The position numbers and the translations under genes are program-made. A DNA stretch of 5,072 bases from BOKV01 sp041987205 (lineage in GTDB: Bacteria > Pseudomonadota > Alphaproteobacteria > Rhizobiales > Rhizobiaceae): positions 1 to 5,072 of the forward strand of contig JBHIWX010000155.1 of NCBI GenBank assembly GCA_041987205.1, in the 5' to 3' direction. This document shows, piece by piece, positions 1 through 5,072 of the stretch. How positions within the stretch are numbered: position 1 is the first letter of the stretch; every line of letters starts with the position of its first letter. The notes below the pieces were generated by a model. That model was not told the origin of the DNA, ran no database searches, and saw only the letters and a program-made list of their open reading frames with translations.

Positions 1-721
1 CCGTAAGCGCCTCTTCCATTTTCGGCGTGCCGTGGAAACACATTACCCGGCAGTCGCCCGGCAGCTTTGGCGTCGACAGGAAATTGAATGGAAACACCGG
101 TATGGACTGGCGCTTGAAGGAACAAATCCACCCATCGGGGAAATATTCCAGGTCACCGTGCTTGTAGGCCGTCATCGAGGTGTATTTCTGCTCGCCCCGC
201 CATGCGATCGACCCGGCGACGTCGCCAGCGAAATCCTCGTAGAGATAGCTGTGCAGCTTCGGATCGAAACGAAAGACCGAACCGTGCCCGCCGACGCGCC
301 GGCGCCTGCGCTCAAGCCAGTCGCGCCCCATGCACATCTTGCCGGGTTTGTAGTCGAACAGTTCGCCCAGAGGTCCGGTGATCACCACGTCGAGGTCGAG
401 GCCAAGGCACGGCCCCGAAAGATTGCCCTCGCCGGGCTTCAGCATCGTCACCTTTCGCCACGCGCCGCGCCTTTTGCCGGTCGTCATGGCGCGCACCATC
501 TCGTCCTCGAACGGCACGACCGGCAGCGGAAAGATCTCGACTTCCGCCCGGATCCCGCTCGCATCGTCGGTGAAGCAGACGAAACGGAACGGCCGGTCCA
601 TGAACCGTTCGACGCCGGCATAGAGCCGGTTGACGTAATAGGCCGGGAATTTGGTTCCCCATTTGATGCAGACGGCCGTCGCCTGCACATCGCCTTTCGG
701 CGGGGATTTCTTCACTGCCAT
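1..721 (-). CDS. Glycosyltransferase-like protein, C-terminus cut by left window edge
   Basis: The reverse strand is open from ATG at 721-719 to base 1, giving 240 residues with no stop; the C-terminus lies outside. The protein begins MAVKKSPPKG, has a beta-strand-like start (TAVCIKWGTKF, residues 15-25), a segment reading RFVCFTDD (46-53) and an acidic DxD motif in GLDLDVVI (107-114; D109, D111). DxD is the metal/nucleotide-sugar site of GT-A fold glycosyltransferases. Late residues include WICSFKR (198-204) and CFHGTPK (228-234), which look like the closing part of a GT-A domain. There is no signal peptide or membrane segment, so a cytoplasmic enzyme is likely. The acceptor and sugar cannot be read from sequence; a surface polysaccharide role is only a guess. 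The start is supported by an in-frame TAA about 50 bases upstream and a weak GAGG at 738-735, 13 bases from the ATG. It is divergent from trxB. The opposite-strand open frame at 32-769 is rejected as a shadow. Confidence 0.8.
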   Translation of the reverse strand, partial: MAVKKSPPKGDVQATAVCIKWGTKFPAYYVNRLYAGVERFMDRPFRFVCFTDDASGIRAEVEIFPLPVVPFEDEMVRAMTTGKRRGAWRKVTMLKPGEGNLSGPCLGLDLDVVITGPLGELFDYKPGKMCMGRDWLERRRRRVGGHGSVFRFDPKLHSYLYEDFAGDVAGSIAWRGEQKYTSMTAYKHGDLEYFPDGWICSFKRQSIPVFPFNFLSTPKLPGDCRVMCFHGTPKMEEALT

Positions 722-794
722 CGGGCCTGTTTCGCCTCTATTGGCCGCCAGCGGCCCGTTTTTGGATGAAATCCCTTAGCATCGAAGTCCGGGC

Positions 795-845
795 GGGCAT
801 AGTTGCGCACCCCGTGCGCCGAAAGCGCGGCGCAATGCTGTGCCC
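795..845 (+). other. Long imperfect inverted repeat / stem-loop
   Basis: Bases 795-802 (GGGCATAG) pair with 838-845 (CTGTGCCC), and 803-808 (TTGCGC) pair with 830-835 (GCGCAA), separated by a two-base bulge at 836-837. The apical part can close as GCGC (816-819) with GCGC (825-828). Alternative, mutually exclusive hairpins exist inside: 805-810 with 814-819, and 815-821 with 828-834. One outer pair (800/840) is a U-G wobble on the plus strand but would be an A-C mismatch in a minus-strand RNA. There is no following T-tract, so it is not an intrinsic terminator. It could be a leader or small-RNA structure, a cruciform, or a protein-binding site; the function is unknown. Confidence 0.5.
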
Positions 846-958
846 AAAAGGCAACAATCCGCACTGGCGGCCCTGTTGGGCGGCAATACCACGCCTGCCG
901 GCACCTGCGGACATTTCTGCATCAGGTTGACGCATATGTGGGGATCGTCCCGCTTCTG

Positions 959-988
959 CTTGAAACGTGACGCAGGGAATAGTTATTT
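959..988 (+). promoter_or_regulatory. Candidate housekeeping promoter of trxB
   Basis: CTTGAA at 959-964 resembles the rhizobial -35 element CTTGAC. About 17 bases later comes an AT-rich stretch, GTTATTT (982-988), that could act as a -10, although it matches CTATAT only partly. Transcription would begin near 995 and leave a leader of about 35 bases before the ATG at 1030. This is pattern matching by eye. It is the best candidate in the region but has a weak -10. Confidence 0.35.
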
Positions 989-1016
989 GCGAAGGGAACA
1001 CCTTGCAATCGTCGGC

Positions 1017-1022
1017 GGAAGA
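1017..1022 (+). promoter_or_regulatory. Ribosome binding site deciding the trxB start
   Basis: GGAAGA lies 7 bases before the ATG at 1030. The upstream in-frame ATG at 967 would add 21 residues (MTQGIVICEG...) not expected in TrxB and would sit inside the candidate promoter, so 1030 is preferred. Confidence 0.6.
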
Positions 1023-1029
1023 ACAGCCC

Positions 1030-1995
1030 ATGTCCACCATTCACGCACCGGTCATCATCATCGGCTCCGGGCCGGCCGGCTACACGGCCGCCATCTATGC
1101 CGCGCGCGCGATGCTCAAACCGCTGCTCATCGCTGGGCTGGAACAGGGCGGCCAGTTGATGATCACGACCGATGTCGAGAATTATCCGGGTTTCGCCGAA
1201 CCGGTGATGGGCCCGTTCCTGATGGAACAGATGCTGGCCCAGGCGAAGCATGTCGGCGCCGAGATCGTCAACGACCAGGTCGTCGAGGCCGATATTTCCC
1301 AGCGCCCCTTCCGCCTAAAGGGTGATGGCGGCCAGATCTACACCTGCGACGCGCTGATCATCGCCACCGGCGCCAAGGCAAAATGGCTGGGCATCCCGTC
1401 CGAGCAGAAGTTCATGGGTTTCGGCGTATCCGCCTGCGCCACTTGCGACGGCTTCTTCTACCGCCAGAAGGAAGTGCTTGTCGTCGGCGGCGGCAATTCC
1501 GCCGTCGAGGAAGCGCTGTACCTGTCCAACCTCGCCTCGAAAGTCACGGTCGTCCATCGCCGTGACGAGTTCCGTTCCGAGAAGATCCTCGCCGAGCGTC
1601 TGTTCGCCAAGGACAATGTCGAGGTGGTCTGGGATTCAGTACTCGAGGAGATCACCGGCAAGGAGGGCATGCCGCCTTCCGTCACCGGCGCGCGCATCCG
1701 CAACGTCAAGACGGATGAGATCACCGACATGGTCGTCGACGGCGTCTTTGTCGCCATCGGCCATGCGCCGCAGACCGAACTGTTCGAGGGCAAGCTCAAG
1801 AAGAAATCCTCCGGCTATCTGTGGACCGCGCCCGATTCCACGGCCACAGAGATACCGGGCGTGTTCGCCGCGGGCGATATCACCGACGACATTTATCGGC
1901 AGGCGGTCACGGCCGCGGGGATGGGCTGCATGGCGGCGCTGGAAGCAGAGAAATTCCTGGCCGCCAATGAAACGATGCGCGCCGCCGCCGAATAG
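1030..1995 (+). CDS. trxB: Thioredoxin reductase (NADPH)
   Basis: The product is 321 residues, the usual length for low-molecular-weight bacterial thioredoxin reductase. It is a cytoplasmic FAD enzyme that passes electrons from NADPH to oxidised thioredoxin, supporting ribonucleotide reduction, protein disulfide repair and peroxide defence. Motifs appear in the expected order: the FAD-binding GxGxxG as GSGPAG (12-17), the redox-active CATCDG (C136, C139, D140), the NADPH-binding GGGNSA (153-158), HRRDEFR (176-182) with the arginines that contact the NADPH 2'-phosphate, and the second FAD motif FAAGD (279-283). All catalytic features are intact. The ATG at 1030 is chosen because it has a proper ribosome binding site and places GSGPAG at the normal distance from the N-terminus. 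The LysR gene follows 73 bases downstream on the same strand, so an operon is likely. Confidence is very high for function and symbol. Confidence 0.97.
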   Translation: MSTIHAPVIIIGSGPAGYTAAIYAARAMLKPLLIAGLEQGGQLMITTDVENYPGFAEPVMGPFLMEQMLAQAKHVGAEIVNDQVVEADISQRPFRLKGDGGQIYTCDALIIATGAKAKWLGIPSEQKFMGFGVSACATCDGFFYRQKEVLVVGGGNSAVEEALYLSNLASKVTVVHRRDEFRSEKILAERLFAKDNVEVVWDSVLEEITGKEGMPPSVTGARIRNVKTDEITDMVVDGVFVAIGHAPQTELFEGKLKKKSSGYLWTAPDSTATEIPGVFAAGDITDDIYRQAVTAAGMGCMAALEAEKFLAANETMRAAAE

Positions 1996-2007
1996 GCTGA
2001 CGGCGGC
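1984..2007 (+). other. GC-rich hairpin across the trxB stop codon
   Basis: GCCGCCG (1984-1990) and CGGCGGC (2001-2007) form a 7-bp perfect stem around a 10-base loop that contains the TAG stop (1993-1995). A C-rich stretch follows, not a T-run, so it is not a standard intrinsic terminator. It could stabilise the trxB 3' end or reduce read-through into the LysR gene, or simply reflect GC-rich alanine codons. Confidence 0.35.
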
Positions 2008-2055
2008 ACCCCCACCCGGGGAGGACGGGCGGGTTACATGATGATGCGGGAACAC

Positions 2056-2060
2056 GAGGG
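2056..2060 (+). promoter_or_regulatory. Ribosome binding site of the LysR gene
   Basis: GAGGG lies 8 bases before the ATG at 2069. The ATGs at 2038, 2041 and 2044 are out of frame, so this site fixes the start at 2069. Confidence 0.6.
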
Positions 2061-2068
2061 AAACCGAC

Positions 2069-2959
2069 ATGGACTGGGACAAGCTGCGCATCTTCCATGC
2101 CGTGGCAGAGGCTGGAAGTTTCACGCACGCCGCCAGCACGCTCAATCTGAGCCAGTCGGCGATCTCGCGTCAGGTGTCCTCGCTCGAACATGATGTCGGG
2201 GTGCCGCTTTTCCACCGCCATGCGCGCGGTCTGGTCATGACCGAACAGGGCGAAACGCTCTACCGCACCGCCCACGAGGTTCTGCTCAAGCTCGACGCCG
2301 TCATGGCGAAGCTCACCGATTCGACCGAACGGCCGGAGGGCAAGCTGCGCGTCACCACCACCGTCGGCCTCGGCACGAGCTGGCTCACCGCGCGCCTGCA
2401 CGAGTTCACCGAGCTCTACCCCGACGTCCAGCTCGAATTGCTGCTCGAAAACGAGGAACTGGACCTGACCACGCGCCAGGCCGATTGCGCCATCCGCTTT
2501 CGCCAGCCACAGCAGTCCGACATCATCCAGCGCCGGCTGTTCACCGTACATTTTCACATCTACGCCTCGCCGGCCTACGTCAAACGCTACGGCCAGCCGA
2601 AATCGCTTGAGGATCTCGTCAACCATCGCATCGTCACCTTTGGCGAAAACGCACCGGCCTACCTCTCCGAGATGAACTGGCTGGAACGCGCCGGCCTGCC
2701 TCCGGGCCAGTCGCGGACGCCGGTGCTGTCGGTCAACAACATCATGGCGCTCAGGAAGGTGGTCGAGGCAGGCGTCGGCATCGCCGTCCTGCCCGACTAT
2801 GTTGTCGAAGACCGCCATGCCCTGATCCAGCTGATCCAGCATGCCGACGTGCCGAACTTCGACACCTATTTCTGCTATCCCGAGGCGATGCGCTCCTCGG
2901 CGAGGCTCAAGGCCTTCCGCGACTTCCTGATCTCCAAGGCCCGGCTCTGGCAGTACTAG
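2069..2959 (+). CDS. lsrB: LysR-type transcriptional regulator, LsrB/VtlR-like
   Basis: The 296-residue product has the standard LysR layout. A winged helix-turn-helix spans about residues 3-62 (LRIFHAVAEAGSFTHAA, then LSQSAISRQVSSLE as recognition region and LFHRHARG in the wing). A linker helix follows (about 63-90), then a periplasmic-binding-protein-like effector domain (about 92-290, starting GKLRVTTT and including GVGIAVLPDY). It is a cytoplasmic DNA-binding protein. Its place directly after trxB and the DWDKLRIFHAVAEAGSFTHA start match what I recall of LsrB in Sinorhizobium and Agrobacterium and VtlR in Brucella, regulators tied to oxidative stress, lipopolysaccharide genes and small RNAs; the symbol rests on that recollection. 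Only two cysteines are present, C140 and C269. It is probably co-transcribed with trxB, though a promoter of its own in the 73-bp gap cannot be excluded. It is convergent with the kinase gene, 30 bases apart. LysR family membership is certain; the orthology is likely. Confidence 0.88.
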   Translation: MDWDKLRIFHAVAEAGSFTHAASTLNLSQSAISRQVSSLEHDVGVPLFHRHARGLVMTEQGETLYRTAHEVLLKLDAVMAKLTDSTERPEGKLRVTTTVGLGTSWLTARLHEFTELYPDVQLELLLENEELDLTTRQADCAIRFRQPQQSDIIQRRLFTVHFHIYASPAYVKRYGQPKSLEDLVNHRIVTFGENAPAYLSEMNWLERAGLPPGQSRTPVLSVNNIMALRKVVEAGVGIAVLPDYVVEDRHALIQLIQHADVPNFDTYFCYPEAMRSSARLKAFRDFLISKARLWQY

Positions 2960-2989
2960 AAGCTCCCGACCCCGGAAGCTCAAGCCGGT

Positions 2990-4378
2990 TCAGACCTGCG
3001 GCGGCTTCATCTCGCCATTGGGCAGGGTGAGGTTCAGCCGGCAGACCAGTCCCTCCGGCAAATATTCGGTCGTCCATTTCCCGGAAAACTGCGTCCTGAG
3101 CAGACCATTGACGAGATGCGTCCCCAGCCCCGTCCGCTCGGGTTTCGTCACCGGGGGACCGCCCGTTTCCTTCCAGGTCATCGAGATTTGACGTTCGCCG
3201 ACCTTGTGCAGGTTCAGCTCCACCCTCCCCACATTGGTCGAGAGGCTGCCATATTTGGAAGCATTGTGCGCCAGCTCGTGCACGATCATGCCGAAGGCGA
3301 CCGCGACATCCGGCCGAAGCTGGAAATTCTCGCCTGAGAGGCGCAGCCGATCGGCGCCCTTGTCGAGATAGGGCGTCAGTTCGTCCATGATGATGTCGGT
3401 CGACCAGGTGCCGCCATTGGTGGCACGCATCAGCCGGTCGCTGGAGCGCACGAGGCTGCCCAGCCGCTGGTCAACGCAATTGACCAGGTCTGCCGGTGTC
3501 TGCGCGGCGCGCTGGCAGATCGTCAGCATGGCGCGCACGCTTGCGAACACATTGGCGATACGATGCCCCGCCTCGCGCAGGCGCAGCTCCATCTGCTGCT
3601 CGCCCTTGCGCCTGTCGGCGATCTCGCGGAACACCATGACCACTCCGGTGATGTTGCCGGCATGATCGCGGATTGGCGAGGCGCTGTCGTCGATCGGCCA
3701 CATCCTGCCATCACGTGCACGCAGCACCGTGTGCTGTTCGAAAAAGGCGGTCCGTTCCTTGCCGAGCGCCCTCTCGACCGGATTGTCGGCCCTCTCGCCG
3801 GAGTTCTCCTCGATAATCTCGAACACTGCTTCTGAAGGCTTGCCGACCGCCTCTTTCGACGACCAGCCGGTCAGGTCCTCCGCCACGGCATTCATGAATT
3901 CGATGCGCCCGTTTGCGTCGGTGGCGATGACGCCGTCCCCGATGCTCGCCAGCGTCTGTACCAGCCAATGCTCCCTGAGATGTGCCAGCGTTTCGGCCTC
4001 TTCGGCACGCTCATTCACCTGCGAATAGGCCCGCACCGCGATCGCGGTCACCCATATCCCGGCCAGCGTGATCGCGCCGTTGAGGATGATTGGCGAGACC
4101 GACACCGCCGAGCGCTCCGTCGATGCCATGGCGACCACGGTCATCAGCGAGGCCAGGACCGCCATGCCGAAGGTCGCACGCGAACGGTGCTCGCCATGCG
4201 TCGCCAGCACGGCAAGCAGATAGCCCGTCACCAGCGTCGTCGCCTGCACAAACATCAGGTCGAGAATGAAGGTCGCGATCGCAAGCGCAAGTCCGATCCA
4301 CGGAAGCAGCCGGCTCGCCGTCCTGGCGCTGGTCGTTGATTGAAGGAAGCCTTCGACCGCCGGCTCATTGTTGTTCAC
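2990..4378 (-). CDS. Membrane-bound PAS-domain sensor histidine kinase, HWE family
   Basis: The 462-residue product starts with about four hydrophobic segments (roughly 24-44, 46-60, 68-86, 96-115) with very short loops, so no extracytoplasmic sensor domain is visible. A linker (116-137) leads to a PAS domain (about 138-255: ASIGDGVIATDANGRIEFMN, ending SPIRDHAGNITGVVMVFRE). The dimerisation/phosphoacceptor helix carries REAGHRIANVF with H272. The ATPase domain shows the HWE signature: H367 in HELAHNASKYG, W402 and E404 in TWKETGGPP, and a glycine box GLGTH (417-421). HWE kinases are abundant in rhizobia and often phosphorylate stress or single-domain response regulators. There is no fused receiver domain and no response regulator in the window, so the partner is unknown. 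The start is GTG; an in-frame TAA precedes it directly and no other ATG/GTG/TTG occurs before the first membrane segment. It is divergent from the Crp/Fnr-like gene. The signal is unknown. Confidence 0.9.
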   Translation of the reverse strand: MNNNEPAVEGFLQSTTSARTASRLLPWIGLALAIATFILDLMFVQATTLVTGYLLAVLATHGEHRSRATFGMAVLASLMTVVAMASTERSAVSVSPIILNGAITLAGIWVTAIAVRAYSQVNERAEEAETLAHLREHWLVQTLASIGDGVIATDANGRIEFMNAVAEDLTGWSSKEAVGKPSEAVFEIIEENSGERADNPVERALGKERTAFFEQHTVLRARDGRMWPIDDSASPIRDHAGNITGVVMVFREIADRRKGEQQMELRLREAGHRIANVFASVRAMLTICQRAAQTPADLVNCVDQRLGSLVRSSDRLMRATNGGTWSTDIIMDELTPYLDKGADRLRLSGENFQLRPDVAVAFGMIVHELAHNASKYGSLSTNVGRVELNLHKVGERQISMTWKETGGPPVTKPERTGLGTHLVNGLLRTQFSGKWTTEYLPEGLVCRLNLTLPNGEMKPPQV

Positions 4379-4398
4379 TTACCCGTACCCCAATCGGT

Positions 4399-4416
4399 GG
4401 TCGCAATATCGCGACC
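4399..4416. promoter_or_regulatory. Near-perfect 18-bp palindrome, possible operator
   Basis: GGTCGC (4399-4404) and GCGACC (4411-4416) are exact inverted arms around AATATC. Only the pair 4405/4410 breaks the symmetry. It sits about 20 bases upstream of the kinase GTG start, so it could be an operator at the kinase promoter or a hairpin in its leader. Confidence 0.4.
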
Positions 4417-4472
4417 CGCTACCCCCGGTGCGATGGCAGGGTACCAATTAATCAAACTTGGGCGAGACCGTC

Positions 4473-4488
4473 TGTCGGGTACCCGACA
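4473..4488. promoter_or_regulatory. Perfect 16-bp palindrome, candidate Crp/Fnr-family operator
   Basis: TGTCGGGTACCCGACA reads the same on both strands. Its TGTCG-N6-CGACA layout has the same arm length and spacing as the CRP site TGTGA-N6-TCACA, differing in the inner two bases of each arm. It lies about 50 bases before the ATG of the Crp/Fnr-like gene and about 100 before the kinase start. Autoregulation by the adjacent regulator is the natural inference, but it is untested. Confidence 0.5.
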
Positions 4489-4532
4489 CAACCGGCGGGG
4501 AACCATCGGCACCGCCGCGGAATTGTACCTCC

Positions 4533-5072
4533 ATGCATGCAGGAAAAAACCACGCCAACCGGCTCTTGCGCCACATGGACCCGAACGCACTGGCCATGAT
4601 CGAACCCGAGCTGGAACGCGTCGACCTTCCGGATCAGTACACATTGCGAGAGCCGGGAGATCCCATCGACCACGTTCATTTCATCGAGAACGGCGTGATC
4701 TCGCTGGTCGCACCGAATCATGAAGGTGACGCGCCGGAACTGGCAAGCATCGGCCGGGAGGGCGTGACGGGATGCGTGACTTCGCTTGGCAGCAGCGAAT
4801 CCTATGCGCGCTGGCTGGTGCAGGTGCCGGGTCGGGCGCTTCGCTGCCCGGCACAGATTTTCGCGAAAATGTTTCACGAGAACGAGCATTTCCGCCAGCA
4901 GATGATCTGCTACATGGACGCGCAGCTTTCACAGGTGATGCAATCGGTCGCCTGCAATGCGAGCCATCCGGTCGCCGCGCGCTGCAGCCGCTGGATTCTG
5001 ATGATGCACGATCGCAGCGAAAGCGACCGCCTGCCGCTGACACAGGAGTTCCTGGCAGAGATGCTTTCGGTC
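4533..5072 (+). CDS. Crp/Fnr-family transcriptional regulator, C-terminus cut by right window edge
   Basis: The frame is open for exactly 180 codons to the last base of the window. An effector-binding beta-roll of cyclic-nucleotide-binding type covers about residues 28-107 (LREPGDPIDHVHFIENGVISLVA at 38-60, then SIGREGVTGCV at 72-82 and VQVPGRALRCP at 96-106). A dimerisation helix follows (about 110-140), then the start of the helix-turn-helix (LTQEFLAEMLSV, 169-180), where the sequence ends; roughly 50-70 residues are probably missing. The phosphate-binding cassette of true cAMP receptors is not apparent, and there is no FNR-type N-terminal cysteine cluster, though five cysteines occur (81, 105, 126, 141, 151). 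The ligand is therefore unknown. The ATG at 4533 is chosen as the first in-frame start, but it lacks a clear ribosome binding site; ATG at 4575 (residue 15) is possible. The gene is divergent from the HWE kinase and may share its control region. Confidence 0.85.
   Translation, partial: MHAGKNHANRLLRHMDPNALAMIEPELERVDLPDQYTLREPGDPIDHVHFIENGVISLVAPNHEGDAPELASIGREGVTGCVTSLGSSESYARWLVQVPGRALRCPAQIFAKMFHENEHFRQQMICYMDAQLSQVMQSVACNASHPVAARCSRWILMMHDRSESDRLPLTQEFLAEMLSV

Larger units (their letters stand above)
722..1029. other. Divergent intergenic region between glycosyltransferase-like gene and trxB
   Basis: These 308 bases separate two divergently transcribed genes and should contain both promoters. 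I find no convincing protein-coding frame. The open frames crossing it (738-1040 minus, 840-1325 plus, 922-1251 minus) lack family resemblance and overlap trxB or its 5' end out of frame. The visible contents are a long imperfect hairpin at 795-845, a small GCCC/GGGC hairpin at 870-881, and a candidate sigma-70 promoter just before trxB. No tRNA-like cloverleaf was seen, and no poly-T tract follows the hairpins on either strand. Confidence 0.7.
4379..4532. promoter_or_regulatory. Divergent promoter region between HWE kinase and Crp/Fnr-like gene
   Basis: These 154 bases must hold both promoters and contain two palindromes (4399-4416 and 4473-4488). GTACC occurs four times (4385, 4441, 4479, 4525). 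An AT-rich core lies at 4446-4456. No convincing -35/-10 pair stands out on either strand: CTTGGG (4457-4462) with a poor -10 is the best plus-strand candidate. A GGAAC at 4499-4503 lacks the CGTT partner expected for an EcfG stress promoter. Confidence 0.6.

Noticed and set aside
32..769. 245-codon open frame on the plus strand at the left edge
   Set aside because: It lies antisense to the DxD protein, whose minus-strand frame has coherent, protein-like motifs. The plus-strand translation is rich in His, Arg and Pro, as shadow frames in GC-rich DNA usually are.
967..1029. Upstream trxB start adding 21 residues
   Set aside because: The extension does not resemble TrxB N-termini, and the start would fall within the candidate promoter. 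The ATG at 1030 has a well-placed GGAAGA.
1907..2983. 358-codon open frame on the minus strand
   Set aside because: It is antisense to the 3' end of trxB and to the whole LysR gene, which has clear family motifs and a ribosome binding site. It has no recognisable domain.
2957..2992. Bidirectional terminator between the convergent LysR and kinase genes
   Set aside because: Only short inverted repeats are visible (such as CCGGCT at 2941-2946 with AGCCGG at 2983-2988), and no T-run follows on either strand.
4442..4455. FNR/FixK box (TTGAT-N4-ATCAA) in the kinase/Crp divergent region
   Set aside because: ATCAA is present at 4451-4455, but the opposite half-site reads TACCA instead of TTGAT, so only half of the site exists.
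4499..4524. EcfG-type general stress promoter (GGAAC-N16/17-CGTT)
   Set aside because: GGAAC is present at 4499-4503, but the bases 16-17 positions later read GAAT or AATT, not CGTT. The GGAAC at 995-999 upstream of trxB fails for the same reason.

Overview
The window looks like ordinary chromosomal DNA from an alphaproteobacterium of the Hyphomicrobiales (Rhizobiales), most likely a Mesorhizobium/Phyllobacteriaceae-type organism. The reasons are high GC with strongly G/C-ending codons, a trxB gene followed closely by a LysR regulator resembling LsrB/VtlR of rhizobia, Agrobacterium and Brucella, an HWE-type histidine kinase, and a Crp/Fnr-like regulator of a kind common in this order. I see no insertion sequence, integrase, CRISPR array, tRNA or rRNA. 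The assignment is by recognition of protein families, not by a database search.

Layout. (1) 1-721, minus strand: a glycosyltransferase-like protein with a DxD motif; its start is inside the window and its C-terminus runs off the left edge. (2) 722-1029: a 308-bp divergent intergenic region with a long imperfect hairpin (795-845) and the likely trxB promoter. (3) 1030-1995, plus strand: thioredoxin reductase TrxB, complete. (4) 2069-2959, plus strand: LysR-type regulator, complete, 73 bp after trxB and probably co-transcribed. (5) 2990-4378, minus strand, convergent with the LysR gene: a membrane-anchored PAS/HWE histidine kinase with a GTG start. (6) 4379-4532: a 154-bp divergent promoter region with two palindromes, one a perfect 16-mer. 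(7) 4533-5072, plus strand: a Crp/Fnr-type regulator cut by the right edge inside its helix-turn-helix.

How the parts may work together. TrxB regenerates reduced thioredoxin, and LsrB-type regulators are linked to oxidative stress and envelope functions, so trxB-lysR is best read as a redox module. The kinase and the Crp/Fnr regulator share one short promoter region, so they may form a signalling pair or cross-regulate. No response regulator is visible. The most distinctive non-coding signals are the perfect palindrome at 4473-4488, which has CRP-family half-site geometry, and the stem-loop at 795-845, whose wobble pairs favour a plus-strand RNA. No clearly new biological system is evident.
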